DNA from: Candidatus Poribacteria bacterium
GTDB lineage: Bacteria; Poribacteria; WGA-4E; WGA-3G
DNA length: 64,000 nt
Direction: 5' to 3'
Assembly: GCA_958295945.1 (NCBI GenBank)
Contig: OY282386.1
Location: forward strand, 1,240,001 to 1,304,000
Under the pieces are notes generated by a model. The model was not told the origin of the DNA. It did no database searches and worked only from the letters and a program-made list of their open reading frames with translations. This document shows, in pieces, positions 44,593 through 53,432 of the stretch; positions within the stretch are counted from its first letter, which is position 1; each line of letters begins with the position of its first letter. Made by a program: the position numbers and the translations under genes.

Positions 44593-44732
44593 TATGACAG
44601 GACTTACGCATTCCCCCTTGATAAGGGGGGTAGGGGGTTAAATAGTGCAATATTTCAGTGTTTTTGGTCTTTTTAACCCCCTACCCCCCTTATCAAGGGG
44701 ACTTTAAGAGAAACTGCGTAAGTCCTGTATGA
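44593..44732. mobile_element. Inverted-repeat element with 5-bp duplication
   Basis: CAGGACTTACGCA (44598-44610) and its exact complement TGCGTAAGTCCTG (44715-44727) bound a 130-bp element, flanked by TATGA on both sides (44593-44597, 44728-44732). Inside, CCCCTTGATAAGGGGG and AACCCCCTACCCCCC form a long imperfect palindrome. Ends of CAGGACTTACGCA type are widely seen on small insertion sequences and MITEs. Confidence 0.75.
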
Positions 44733-45517
44733 AAACAAAACATCTTATGCAAAGAATAAAGATTATGCCACAAGCAATCTATCCGTTACATAGAAACACA
44801 TTTCAAAAAAACACCGAGTCCGTATGCAGTGTGCAACTTTTGACATTAAATACATTCTATTCTGCATACGTAAAACGCTGGACAAGTGTCATTCTCGGTC
44901 AACCGATTTCACGCGACAAAAGACGAATAGTGAAAGTGTACAAATTAAAAAATTTTTATTTTTTTATAAATCCCATACCAACCCTGATACAGACTGCTCT
45001 AAAAGCACTTAAAAAAACTGTACAGATGTACGAAATAATGTCCAATTTCTGTACACTTTTGATAACGGAAAATTCTATGAAATTAGCAGTAATTCACAGA
45101 GAGTGCATTGTCAATGACACGCGTAATTCATTGCACCTCATACATACCCAACATAGACACCAATTTAGCAGCCACAACCCCAATGCCCTATTGTTGGAGG
45201 GGTTTGTAACCCGATTTGCATATTTTGGCTCAAAAATCGTGGTTGGATACCACTCCAACAATGTGAGAGACGGCACGCGGAGCGTGTCTGCTACTATGAA
45301 TGTGAGAGGTGCAATGAATTGCGCGAATACTCGTGCGGTACTCGGCGGGTACGGAGGCCATGCACTACAATGGATGAAAGAAGTTCGTGCCAAAAACTTT
45401 ACACATCCACCACATCAAATTATACTTGCAAATATATACCAAATATAGTATCCTTTAATAAGATACAGAAAGAAACCAAACACTATAATTGAACGTTAAT
45501 ATTAAGGAACTTAAACG

Positions 45518-45955
45518 ATGGACGCGAAAACACTGTCTTTACCGATAAGCACGCTTGATTACAAGCAACCTGCCACCGTCCAAGTTGGTTCTCCTGTCTC
45601 CGATGTCATAGACATCATGCAGGCAGAAGGTTTTGGATGTATCCTTGTCGTGGATTCTGAGCAAAGGTTAGCCGGAATTATCACTGATCGTGACCTACTC
45701 GTCCAAGTATGTGGAAAACGGTTAGACCCAAAAAATGTTCTCGTTGAAGATATAATGTCAGCAGACCCCGAATCGTTGCGTGCGAGTGACCCAATTGCTT
45801 TCGCTCTGAACTTAATGCATCTCGGACATTTTAGGCATGTCCCACTCTGTATTTGGGATGACCAGCATCAAGAGTTTCCTGTAGGGATGATTTCGACCCG
45901 AGATATATTAGACCACGTTGCTATATTTATTGAAAGTCAGGGAGGAGGCACATAA
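45518..45955 (+). CDS. CBS-domain pair protein, copy 1
   Basis: A 145-residue protein made of two CBS motifs: VSDVIDIMQAEGFGCILVVD with GIITDRDLLVQV, then DIMSADPESLRASDPIAF with HVPLC and GMISTRDILDHVA. Such pairs form one Bateman module, usually binding adenosine nucleotides, S-adenosylmethionine or NAD. Good ribosome site (AAGGAA). The next gene, three bases on, is a second CBS pair, and korA follows, so an energy-charge sensor for pyruvate/2-oxoglutarate oxidation is a reasonable guess. Confidence 0.85.
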   Translation: MDAKTLSLPISTLDYKQPATVQVGSPVSDVIDIMQAEGFGCILVVDSEQRLAGIITDRDLLVQVCGKRLDPKNVLVEDIMSADPESLRASDPIAFALNLMHLGHFRHVPLCIWDDQHQEFPVGMISTRDILDHVAIFIESQGGGT

Positions 45956-45957
45956 CC

Positions 45958-46497
45958 ATGCTATATGACAGTGCAATTGATGAAGAATTAGCACAGATGG
46001 ATCAAGACTCCGAGATATCTAAAAGAGTTTTGGCAGCAAGTGAAATTTATGTGCCACTTCGTCAACTGATGCGGGATTGTGTGACGATAGACATAGCGGA
46101 AAGCACGCAAGATGCAATTGACCTGTTAATTGACAATCATATCGGTGCAGCATCTGTTGTTGAAGATGGTATTCTCCGCGGTATCTTTGGTGAACGCGAC
46201 GTATTACGCAAGATTTTTAACAAAGATGTGGGGGATCTAACCCAAATACCTGTCACACAATTTATGAAAGTAGACCCGCAAACAGCCAAACCTGATGACC
46301 TGTTTGATACAGCTGTGTTGTATATGTCACGAGGCAGATTTCGGCATTTGCCAATCGTAGACGAAAACCAACACCCAATAGGCATGGTTTCTATACGTGA
46401 TGTTATCTCTTATCTCGTTGATTATTTCCCGCACGAGGTATTAACGCTGCCTCCCAATCCGATACGAGATGCCCTCAAAGCACGAGAAGGAGCATAA
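45958..46497 (+). CDS. CBS-domain pair protein, copy 2
   Basis: A 179-residue protein starting two bases after the first CBS gene, with GGAGG upstream. An N-terminal helix of about 30 residues (DEELAQMDQDSEISKR) precedes two CBS motifs: IDNHIGAASVVEDGILRGI and FGERDVLRKI, then VTQFMKVDPQTAKPDDLF, HLPIVDENQHPIGMVSIRDV. The acidic tail ends at EGA. It is probably a partner subunit of the first protein and co-regulated with korA, 77 bases downstream. Confidence 0.85.
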   Translation: MLYDSAIDEELAQMDQDSEISKRVLAASEIYVPLRQLMRDCVTIDIAESTQDAIDLLIDNHIGAASVVEDGILRGIFGERDVLRKIFNKDVGDLTQIPVTQFMKVDPQTAKPDDLFDTAVLYMSRGRFRHLPIVDENQHPIGMVSIRDVISYLVDYFPHEVLTLPPNPIRDALKAREGA

Positions 46498-46574
46498 CAC
46501 ATGGATGATATATTTCATTGGTGGACATTGTGTTGCCACCCTTACCAGATAGCATATAATAAGGCTGAACACTG

Positions 46575-48404
46575 ATGCGTAAGCAAGTAGAACATATTCA
46601 AGCGGCTACAGTTCTGTTTGCTGGGGACTCAGGTGATGGTTCCCAAACAATCGGAACACAGATGACAGAAACCTCCGCTATAGTCGGCAACGATGTCGCC
46701 ACATTACCCGATTACCCCGCTGAAATTAAAGCCCCCGCAGGTTCACTCGCAGGAGTCTCAGGATTCCAACTACACTTTTCCAGTCAAACAATACACACAC
46801 CCGGTGATACTTGTGATGTGCTCGTAGCGATGAATCCCGCAGCGTTAAAAGTCAACCTACATAAACTCAAAGCCAATGGCATACTGATCGTAAATGCGGA
46901 TAATTTTGCCCGAAAGAACTTGCGTCTTGCCGGGTATGAGAACAATCCATTAGAAGATGACTCTCTTACGAAGTATCAAGTATTTTCTGTAGAAATGACA
47001 CGCTTAACTCGGAAAGCACTTGAACACACCGAACTTGAACATAGTGATCAGGATAAATGTAAAAACTTCTTTGCCCTTGGTATGATCTTATGGTTATACA
47101 ACCGTCCGATGGATTATACTATGAGGTGGATCAAGACAAAGTTTGCTACAAGAAACACACACTTCATAGAACCCAATATATCAGCTCTTCGGGCAGGAAA
47201 CATCTACTGTGAAGCAACAGAACAGTTTGCGACCTCTTATGAGGTAAAAGCAGCACAATTTGAACCGGGAAAATATAGAAATATTGAAGGCAATATGTCG
47301 ACTGTGCTTGGTCTTGTTGCCGCTGCAAACCAATCCGGTTTACAGTTAGTGTATGGTAGTTATCCAATTACACCTGCGAGTGATATCCTGCACGGTTTAG
47401 CACAATATAGAAACTATGGTATTGTGACGATGCAGATGGAAGATGAAATTGCTGCGGTCGGTGTCGCTATAGGTGCTTCATTTAGCGGTTCCCTTGGTGT
47501 GACGGGGAGTAGCGGTCCCGGTCTGGCACTAAAATCTGAAGCCATTAACCTTGCTATGATTGCCGAATTGCCACTTGTAGTATGTAATATACAAAGAGCC
47601 GGTCCTTCTACTGGCATGCCAACAAAAACTGAACAGGCGGACTTATTACAGATGTTTTACGGCAGAAATGGTGAATCACCTGTGCCAATACTCGCTGCAT
47701 GTCGTCCGTATGACTGCTTTGAGACAGTATATGAAGCATGTAGCATAGCAGTGAAATACCGTACACCCGTTATCTTTCTTTCTGACCTCTATATTGCACT
47801 TGGTGCAGAACCTTGGCTGATACCAGATGTTACAGATCTGCCAAATATTGAAGCCAATTTTAGAACTGATATAGATGGATTTGAACCTTACATGAGAGAT
47901 ACTGAGACTCTCGCAAGACCTTGGGCAAGACCTGGAACACCCGGACTTGAGCATCGTATCGGTGGTTTGGAAAAATCTGATATCACAGGCAATGTGAGTT
48001 ATGATGCTGAAAATCATGAAAGAATGGTATTGATTCGTGCAGAAAAAGTCAAACGCATTGCAGATGATATACCACCTACTGAAATTTACGGAGCAGAAGA
48101 AGGGGATCTCCTTGTTCTTGGATGGGGTGGAACATTTGGCGCAATCCGCACTGTCGTTGAGAATAAAATTGATGAAGGAAAGGCAATTGGTCATGTGCAT
48201 TTGCGTCATCTTAACCCATTTCCAAATGACTTAGAGGATATACTTAAGAGATTCAAAACTGTTCTAATCCCAGAATTAAACACGGGTCATCTTAGCCAAT
48301 TAATACGCAGTAAATATCTTATTGACGCAATTGGCCTCAACAAGATTCAAGGACAACCATTCCATGTATATGAAGTGGAATCCAAAATTGATACGCTGTT
48401 ATAA
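46575..48404 (+). CDS. korA: 2-oxoacid:ferredoxin oxidoreductase subunit alpha (with fused gamma domain)
   Basis: A 609-residue protein. The N-terminal 200 residues are the gamma domain (FAGDSGDGSQTIG, PDYPAEIKAPAG, VSGFQLHFSS), fused to the alpha (pyrimidine/TPP) domain with SYPITPASDILHGLA, MQMEDEIAAVGVAIGASFSG and TGSSGPGLALKSEA. The C-terminal domain II ends near RHLNPFPNDLEDIL. It oxidatively decarboxylates a 2-oxoacid, probably 2-oxoglutarate in the TCA cycle or its reverse, with korB as the TPP half. Length and domain order match KorA. The gap to korB (402 bp) holds MITE-like repeats, so korB may need its own promoter. Confidence 0.92.
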   Translation: MRKQVEHIQAATVLFAGDSGDGSQTIGTQMTETSAIVGNDVATLPDYPAEIKAPAGSLAGVSGFQLHFSSQTIHTPGDTCDVLVAMNPAALKVNLHKLKANGILIVNADNFARKNLRLAGYENNPLEDDSLTKYQVFSVEMTRLTRKALEHTELEHSDQDKCKNFFALGMILWLYNRPMDYTMRWIKTKFATRNTHFIEPNISALRAGNIYCEATEQFATSYEVKAAQFEPGKYRNIEGNMSTVLGLVAAANQSGLQLVYGSYPITPASDILHGLAQYRNYGIVTMQMEDEIAAVGVAIGASFSGSLGVTGSSGPGLALKSEAINLAMIAELPLVVCNIQRAGPSTGMPTKTEQADLLQMFYGRNGESPVPILAACRPYDCFETVYEACSIAVKYRTPVIFLSDLYIALGAEPWLIPDVTDLPNIEANFRTDIDGFEPYMRDTETLARPWARPGTPGLEHRIGGLEKSDITGNVSYDAENHERMVLIRAEKVKRIADDIPPTEIYGAEEGDLLVLGWGGTFGAIRTVVENKIDEGKAIGHVHLRHLNPFPNDLEDILKRFKTVLIPELNTGHLSQLIRSKYLIDAIGLNKIQGQPFHVYEVESKIDTLL

Positions 48405-48450
48405 CACACAAACTATGGTAGAATTTAGAATTAAATGAACATTAGGAATT

Positions 48451-48529
48451 GTAGGAGGGAACTCCGATTCCCGATAATCACTGAATTAAATCGCGATTCG
48501 GAGATCGCTCCTACAGTGGTGTGTCCAAT
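48451..48529. repeat. Palindromic intergenic unit
   Basis: TAGGAGGGAACTCCGATTCC and TCGCGATTCGGAGATCGCTC form the same paired units as inside the family B elements, here without their terminal repeats. Reverse-complement pairing between GGAATCGGAG-like and CTCCGAATCG-like segments is imperfect. Found between korA and korB. Confidence 0.7.
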
Positions 48530-48583
48530 TATTTTCATACTTCACCATAATTGAAACATGCATGAAACTATAGTGAACTTTGA

Positions 48584-48710
48584 AATTATTGGGGCACTTT
48601 AATAAATCTATTTTGAACAGAACGGACAACAGAAGTTGTCCCACAAACTTTTAGTTTGTGTCACAAGAGCGCAAACTAAAAGTTGACGCTACAAAAGTGC
48701 CCCAATAATT
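48584..48710. mobile_element. MITE-like element between korA and korB
   Basis: AATTATTGGGGCACTTT (48584-48600) and its inverse AAAGTGCCCCAATAATT (48694-48710) bound about 127 bp. Inside is CACAAACTTTTAGTTTGTG, a perfect-looking internal palindrome with a second partner CAAACTAAAAGTTG. No gene. It separates korA from korB and may carry transcription signals. Confidence 0.75.
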
Positions 48711-48743
48711 ATATGTTTTACTATAAACGGACGCAGTACGCTA

Positions 48744-48816
48744 TATAATCTCTAATAATGCTCAAAAATATAATCTCTAATAATGCTCAAAATATAATCT
48801 CTAATAATGCTCAAAA
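48744..48816 (+). repeat. Triple tandem repeat with TATAAT and ATG at the korB start
   Basis: Three copies of TATAATCTCTAATAATGCTC plus AAAA (25, 24 and 24 bp, 48744-48816). Each contains a -10-like TATAAT and an ATG; the third ATG is in frame with korB (48807), the second reads to a stop within four codons. They may be promoter or start-site duplications or slippage products. Confidence 0.8.
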
Positions 48817-48830
48817 AGGCAGGCATAGCC

Positions 48831-49868
48831 ATGAGAAACAAGAAAGCTTCAGGCATTCCCGGTGGTGCACCGACCCTAACCCAAAAAGATTTTGTGCCCG
48901 ATCAGGATGTTCGATGGTGCCCAGGGTGTGGTGATTACTCAATTCTCGCGCAAACAAGACGTATTATGCCTGAGTTGGGAATCCCCCAAGAAAACATTGT
49001 TTTTATTTCTGGGATCGGCTGTTCAAGTCGTTTTCCATACTACATGAACACTTACGGATTCCACACGATCCACGGCAGAGCACCGACCATCGCATCGGGT
49101 GTGAAGATGGCAAATCCTGACCTATCAGTCTGGGTTGTCACTGGCGATGGAGATGCGCTTTCCATCGGTGGAAACCATTTCATTCACCTCCTACGGCGTA
49201 ACTTTGACATCAATGTTCTGCTGTTTAACAACCGTATTTACGGTCTCACGAAAGGGCAATACTCACCAACATCGGAACAGGGAAAGAAAACGAAATCTAC
49301 TCCCTTCGGTTCTCTGGAAACACCATTCAACCCGATTAGTCTTGCTTTGGCTTCGAGTGCGACCTTTGTTGCGCGGTCACTTGACAGAGATCCCAGGCAT
49401 CTACAATCTATGATTAAAGCCGCATTCGAACATAAGGGTACATCTTTCATAGAAATCTATCAAGACTGTCTTATCTTCAATAAAGACGCTTTTGAACTCT
49501 ATACGGATAAATCCACGAAAGCAGACAATACGGTCAAGCTTGAACACGGTGAACCGCTTCTCTTTGGTAAAGAGAATGAGAAGGGCATTCGTTTGAAGAA
49601 CTTTCAGCCAGAAATCACTGCCGTGACAAATGGCACAGAAGATTTGATTGTGCATGATCAATTTGCCCAGAATACCACCTTAGCGAATTTCCTTGCTCGG
49701 ATGAGTGATATGCCTGAAATGCCACATCCTATCGGTATCTTCCGAAGTGTGCAGCAACCTTGCTATGAAGATATGATGACTGCTCAGATTACCACTGCAA
49801 AACAGCAAAGAGGTGAAGGTGACCTTGATGCGCTCCTCAATGCTGGTGATACCTGGGTTGTTGAATAA
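48831..49868 (+). CDS. korB: 2-oxoacid:ferredoxin oxidoreductase subunit beta
   Basis: A 345-residue thiamine-diphosphate-binding subunit. I start at ATG 48831 (MRNKKASG), preceded by GGCAGG; ATG 48807 lies inside a tandem repeat and lacks a ribosome site. Features: RWCPGCGDYSIL (the CxxC of the family), GIGCSSRFPYYMNTYGFH, the TPP motif GDGDALSIGGNH...NNRIYGLTKGQYSPTS, and the C-terminal helices. It is paired with korA upstream, and a strong hairpin terminator follows. Together they reduce ferredoxin with a 2-oxoacid. Confidence 0.93.
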   Translation: MRNKKASGIPGGAPTLTQKDFVPDQDVRWCPGCGDYSILAQTRRIMPELGIPQENIVFISGIGCSSRFPYYMNTYGFHTIHGRAPTIASGVKMANPDLSVWVVTGDGDALSIGGNHFIHLLRRNFDINVLLFNNRIYGLTKGQYSPTSEQGKKTKSTPFGSLETPFNPISLALASSATFVARSLDRDPRHLQSMIKAAFEHKGTSFIEIYQDCLIFNKDAFELYTDKSTKADNTVKLEHGEPLLFGKENEKGIRLKNFQPEITAVTNGTEDLIVHDQFAQNTTLANFLARMSDMPEMPHPIGIFRSVQQPCYEDMMTAQITTAKQQRGEGDLDALLNAGDTWVVE

Positions 49869-49888
49869 GACACACTATAGTTTTAATT

Positions 49889-49927
49889 ACGTAAGCGGTC
49901 ATGGTTTTGTTCCATGACCGCTTACGT
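49889..49927 (+). terminator. Hairpin terminator after korB
   Basis: ACGTAAGCGGTCATGG and its perfect complement CCATGACCGCTTACGT (49889-49904 / 49912-49927) flank a seven-base loop. It lies 21 bases after the korB stop and is followed by GTTTC, with no long T run, so it may act as a barrier as well as a terminator. Confidence 0.75.
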
Positions 49928-50055
49928 GTTTCAAAATCTAATAAAGATTACATAAAGATTACACACCCTAACAGAACTTCTTCTTGAAAATAGAATTGAA
50001 AATTTGGTATACTTTACTCAGACTAAATCCTGAAGAATTGCGAATTTAAAGAAGT

Positions 50056-50745
50056 ATGAATGTAGAGGAACAACAGTTAATAAACACAGTCTTTGATAAA
50101 ATCCAAGAGGTAGCAACAGAATCAATTGGTGGTGATTTCATCTATCGCGGCGAACCCGAACACTATGAGAGAGTATCCTCAAATCTATGGCGTGAATGCC
50201 GAGAGGAAATCGGAAAAGATGATTTTAATATTGTAGCGATCCAAGAACAGATGATTGAAGTTGCAAAAGATTATACCCACGAAACAGATGAATTTGAAAT
50301 AATGACAGAACTTCAACATTTCGGTGGACATACGAATCTTATTGATTTTACAACTGATAGTCATATAGCCCTCTTTTTCGCATGTGATGGATTTCCAAGC
50401 GAAGATGGTAGAATGATCCTCTTGAAGAGGACAGAAGGAACATTGGTTTCTATCAAATCTCCGCGTAATCCGCAAAACCGCATCATAGCACAAAAAAGCA
50501 TATTTGTTGAACCGCAGAAGGGATACATTGATGCCGACCAATTCACTGAAATTGATATTCCACAAACACTTAAGGAACCCATGCTTGATTATTTACAGAA
50601 TCAGCACGGGATCTCAACACAAACAGTCTATAATGACCTTCATGGATTTATTAGAAATCAGGGCATCCATAAGAAAGCATATATAACAGATTATGAGGTT
50701 GAAATACTTAAGGCAGATGATATCATGGATATTGAAAGATATTAA
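50056..50745 (+). CDS. FRG-domain protein
   Basis: A 229-residue protein with the FRG signature: FIYRGEPEHYERV (31-40), then LQHFGGHTNLIDFTTDSHIALFFAC in two parts (about 86-110), and SIFVEP (about 151). FRG domains are found in toxin- and defence-like proteins and in some TPR-linked cassettes, but the chemistry is not known to me. AAAGAAG precedes the ATG. The next gene, a TPR protein, starts 25 bases later, and a membrane protein follows: a likely three-gene operon. Confidence 0.75.
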   Translation: MNVEEQQLINTVFDKIQEVATESIGGDFIYRGEPEHYERVSSNLWRECREEIGKDDFNIVAIQEQMIEVAKDYTHETDEFEIMTELQHFGGHTNLIDFTTDSHIALFFACDGFPSEDGRMILLKRTEGTLVSIKSPRNPQNRIIAQKSIFVEPQKGYIDADQFTEIDIPQTLKEPMLDYLQNQHGISTQTVYNDLHGFIRNQGIHKKAYITDYEVEILKADDIMDIERY

Positions 50746-50770
50746 CTTCACGACGAATTGAGGAAAGAAG

Positions 50771-51568
50771 ATGCAAACACACACAAATTTTGAACATTAC
50801 AAAAATGTCATTCAGCACTATAACGAAACAATAAACGAGTTACCAACTTATCCCCAAGCATATAATCACAGAGGAATTGCTTATTGTAATATAGGAGAAT
50901 TTGACCTAGCCATTCAAGACTTTAATAAGGCAATACGATTCAAAGAAAATTATGCGGAAGCCTATAGCAATCGTGCTAGTGTATATCGCATGAAAGGTGA
51001 TTTTGATCGTGCAATTCAAGATTGTAATAGAGCGATAAAAATAGCCCCAAATTTGCCAAAGGCATACAATTGTCGCGGGATAGCATATAAACTCAATGGT
51101 GAAATAGATAAGGCTATTGAGGACTATGCTACTGCTATAAAACTTGATCCTGATTTTGCTTATGCATACTATAACCGTGGGATAATTTATTATGAAAGAC
51201 AGGAGTTTGATCGCGCCATGAAAGAATACAATAAGGTATTGGAATTAAACCCAGACTCAAGTTATCCATACAACAACCGTGGCAATATATACAGAAAGAA
51301 AGGTGAATATGAACAGGCAATCAAAGATTATACCGTAGCAATAGAACGCAATCCCGAATTAGCAGTGGCATCCTATAATCGTGGCATGACGTGGTTAATC
51401 CTTAAAGAGTGGGAAAAAGCAAAAACAGATATAACAGATGCGATAGAACTGAAAGAAGACATCGTTATAGAGAACTTTGGGAAGGATTATGAAGACATTG
51501 AGGACTTTGAGCAAAAGCATCAAGTCAAATTACCAGATGGCATTGTTACCCTGCTAAACCAAACGTAA
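50771..51568 (+). CDS. Tetratricopeptide repeat protein
   Basis: A 265-residue protein made of about six TPR units with the 34-residue pattern, for example PQAYNHRGIAYCNIGEFDLA, AEAYSNRASVYRMKGDFDRA, PKAYNCRGIAYKLNGEIDKA, FAYAYYNRGIIYYERQEFDR. No signal peptide, so probably cytoplasmic. The C-terminal 45 residues (KEDIVIENFGKDYEDIEDFE) are an extra acidic tail. AGGAAAG ribosome site. It may scaffold the FRG protein upstream. Confidence 0.85.
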   Translation: MQTHTNFEHYKNVIQHYNETINELPTYPQAYNHRGIAYCNIGEFDLAIQDFNKAIRFKENYAEAYSNRASVYRMKGDFDRAIQDCNRAIKIAPNLPKAYNCRGIAYKLNGEIDKAIEDYATAIKLDPDFAYAYYNRGIIYYERQEFDRAMKEYNKVLELNPDSSYPYNNRGNIYRKKGEYEQAIKDYTVAIERNPELAVASYNRGMTWLILKEWEKAKTDITDAIELKEDIVIENFGKDYEDIEDFEQKHQVKLPDGIVTLLNQT

Positions 51569-51589
51569 CCTGAATGGATAAGGTCCCCT

Positions 51590-52057
51590 ATGAACAGCAC
51601 AGAAAAAGTTGTTAAACATTTAGAGATGATACAACGATATATCATCCGTTACGGATTTTACAGTTTGTTGACAAAAGGTGGGAGTCTGCTGCTTGTCATA
51701 ACATCCCAAGTCCTACTTGCGACCTTAGTCTATACGGATTCTTTATTTGATAATGTATTCTACCCTAATGAAAGATCATTCGTCTTTGCAACGGGTGCGG
51801 TACTCTTTGTCATCGTCTTGGGATTTTGGTTGCTGGATGCCTATTTTCTTCAAGGAGAACGACTGTTTCGGCACCATTATGATACGGTCAGACAACAAGA
51901 TGACACTGACTTAAATATGTATGTCGGCCTGTATAAATCCAGACCGAAAGGTGATTATGCATCTGCTTTCTTTTCTGTTACCCTACTGCTGTTCTACGCG
52001 ATAGAGTTAATATTTGCTCTATTCATACCTATTGTTTTCTTTTTCTATCAATTATAA
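51590..52057 (+). CDS. Small multi-pass membrane protein
   Basis: A 155-residue protein with three hydrophobic segments: GGSLLLVITSQVLLATLVY, FVFATGAVLFVIVLGFWLL and FFSVTLLLFYAIELIFALFI. The motif FWLLDAYFLQGERLFRHHYD after the second helix recalls a family of small membrane proteins I have seen but cannot name. It follows the TPR gene by 21 bases, with AAGG upstream. It could be the membrane partner of the FRG-TPR pair, or an unrelated neighbour. Confidence 0.65.
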   Translation: MNSTEKVVKHLEMIQRYIIRYGFYSLLTKGGSLLLVITSQVLLATLVYTDSLFDNVFYPNERSFVFATGAVLFVIVLGFWLLDAYFLQGERLFRHHYDTVRQQDDTDLNMYVGLYKSRPKGDYASAFFSVTLLLFYAIELIFALFIPIVFFFYQL

Positions 52058-52090
52058 TATTAGAAGTAGTTACTATTTGTATAAGATTTC

Positions 52091-53425
52091 TTACTCCTTA
52101 TACTCTGATCTATCCGTATTTCCTCCATATTTCAATGCATACACCAACATGTTTGTCATAAATCGATATACATCAGGAGAACGTCTGAGACGTAACATAG
52201 TTCGACTCTCAATTTCTGCGGTTTCCATAGCACATAGATAGTCCTTCCGATTATAGACAACCGCTAAACGATTGTCTATCGTAATCCCTTTCTGAAAACG
52301 GAACTGCGTGGGTTGTGCGTTATTTTCATTTCCCCAGAACACATCTCCCCCTATCGGTGGTTTTGTGAGATGGTAATGTATCCTATATATCTCATGTTCA
52401 TAAGGTATGATTTCAAGTGGATATTCAGGGAAAATCATTTGCAACTCTTCAGCCACGATATGTGCAAAGAGACCGTGAAACCCGCAGTCATCAAAGAAGA
52501 GCATTCCCCCTTCATCAATGATATATTTTCGGAGGGCAGCATGTTCTTCGGGTGTGAAACGTTCTTGAAGGGGGCCATCTCTTGCGAGTCCTCGTCCGGC
52601 TGTTATATCTCTGTCATGTCCTGTCATTACAATGAGTGGTGCGTTTAAAATGAGAGGGTCTGTAATCGGTAATGCCCCACCGGCAACGCTCATATCTACG
52701 CGGATTGTGGTGTGTTTGTCCATCCAATTCATGAGGGCAGGGAGGGCAGTCGGGTCTTGCCACCAATCCGAAAGCGAATGTTTGAGACGAATTATCCGAA
52801 TGTGACCTCGCATATTATCTTTTGTTCCTGATAAGATACCACCCAGTTGTCCTTGCGGCAGTAGAACAGGATTTCGGAGGGTAGTGCTTAGCCTATCCTT
52901 TATGTTGGCATCGGGTAAAGGACTATCAAGAAGTTCAGCGAAACCACTACCTGAAGGATTGTTCGGTTTTGGACTTATAACCACATTAACATTCGGTTTC
53001 GTTTTCATTGCCGTTGCAGGAACAGATGGGGCAGAAACTGCGGAATCTTGAGCCATAGTTACATTGGGTAGATCTGTATCTACCCGCATATTAGGAACCG
53101 ACACATCACTCGAATATAGGACATCCGAGTCAACTTTGTTATGTGTCGTAGGACGATTAAATGAGGTTACTGTCTGGGAAATGTTGCCTCGTGTCGTAAA
53201 CTCAATATTCTGTGGTCGGACAGTCTGCTGTGTAGTAGGCAGGGACATGCTTCTGTGTGTTCGGTATACAACGTTTCTCTGTGATGTGGTGCGAACAATG
53301 TTTACATCTATTGCGTCTTCATCAAACATCCAATAATGTTCCGTAAAAAGCAATCCGATGATGGCTACAAGGATAATGTGGACAATCACTGATGCAATGA
53401 CTGAATAGATCCGTTTCTGTTTCAT
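52091..53425 (-). CDS. DUF4159 domain protein with TonB-like N terminus
   Basis: A 444-residue protein. I start at ATG 53425, with AAGGACA upstream, which begins MKQKRIYSVIASVIVHIILVA, one transmembrane helix as in TonB/vWA proteins here. A long unstructured linker (about 60-215) follows, then a DUF4159 domain with VDMSVAGGALPITDPLILNA, MTGHDRDITAG, DEGGMLFFDDCGFHG and IVAEELQMIFPE, a glutamine-amidotransferase-like fold. Such proteins are common in Poribacteria; function unknown, probably in the envelope. It is the last gene of the ABC-DUF1854 operon. Confidence 0.75.
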   Translation of the reverse strand: MKQKRIYSVIASVIVHIILVAIIGLLFTEHYWMFDEDAIDVNIVRTTSQRNVVYRTHRSMSLPTTQQTVRPQNIEFTTRGNISQTVTSFNRPTTHNKVDSDVLYSSDVSVPNMRVDTDLPNVTMAQDSAVSAPSVPATAMKTKPNVNVVISPKPNNPSGSGFAELLDSPLPDANIKDRLSTTLRNPVLLPQGQLGGILSGTKDNMRGHIRIIRLKHSLSDWWQDPTALPALMNWMDKHTTIRVDMSVAGGALPITDPLILNAPLIVMTGHDRDITAGRGLARDGPLQERFTPEEHAALRKYIIDEGGMLFFDDCGFHGLFAHIVAEELQMIFPEYPLEIIPYEHEIYRIHYHLTKPPIGGDVFWGNENNAQPTQFRFQKGITIDNRLAVVYNRKDYLCAMETAEIESRTMLRLRRSPDVYRFMTNMLVYALKYGGNTDRSEYKE

Positions 53426-53432
53426 TGTGTCC

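Larger units (their letters stand above)
43250..45517. other. Gene-free repeat field
   Basis: No credible gene in about 2.3 kb. It contains, in order: a palindromic-unit copy at about 43532-43560, a short direct repeat (43573-43642), a nested TA-flanked element (43727-43887), two tandem copies of a MITE-like element (43894-44490), a further inverted-repeat element (44598-44727) and degenerate repeats at about 45190-45440. Frames such as 44729-45448 are built from repeat sequence and are not believed. Confidence 0.7.

Noticed and set aside
44729-45448. 239-codon open frame in the repeat field
   Set aside because: Its sequence is made of dispersed repeats (GCAATGAATTGCGCGA-type and palindromic units), has no ribosome site, no domain and an odd composition.
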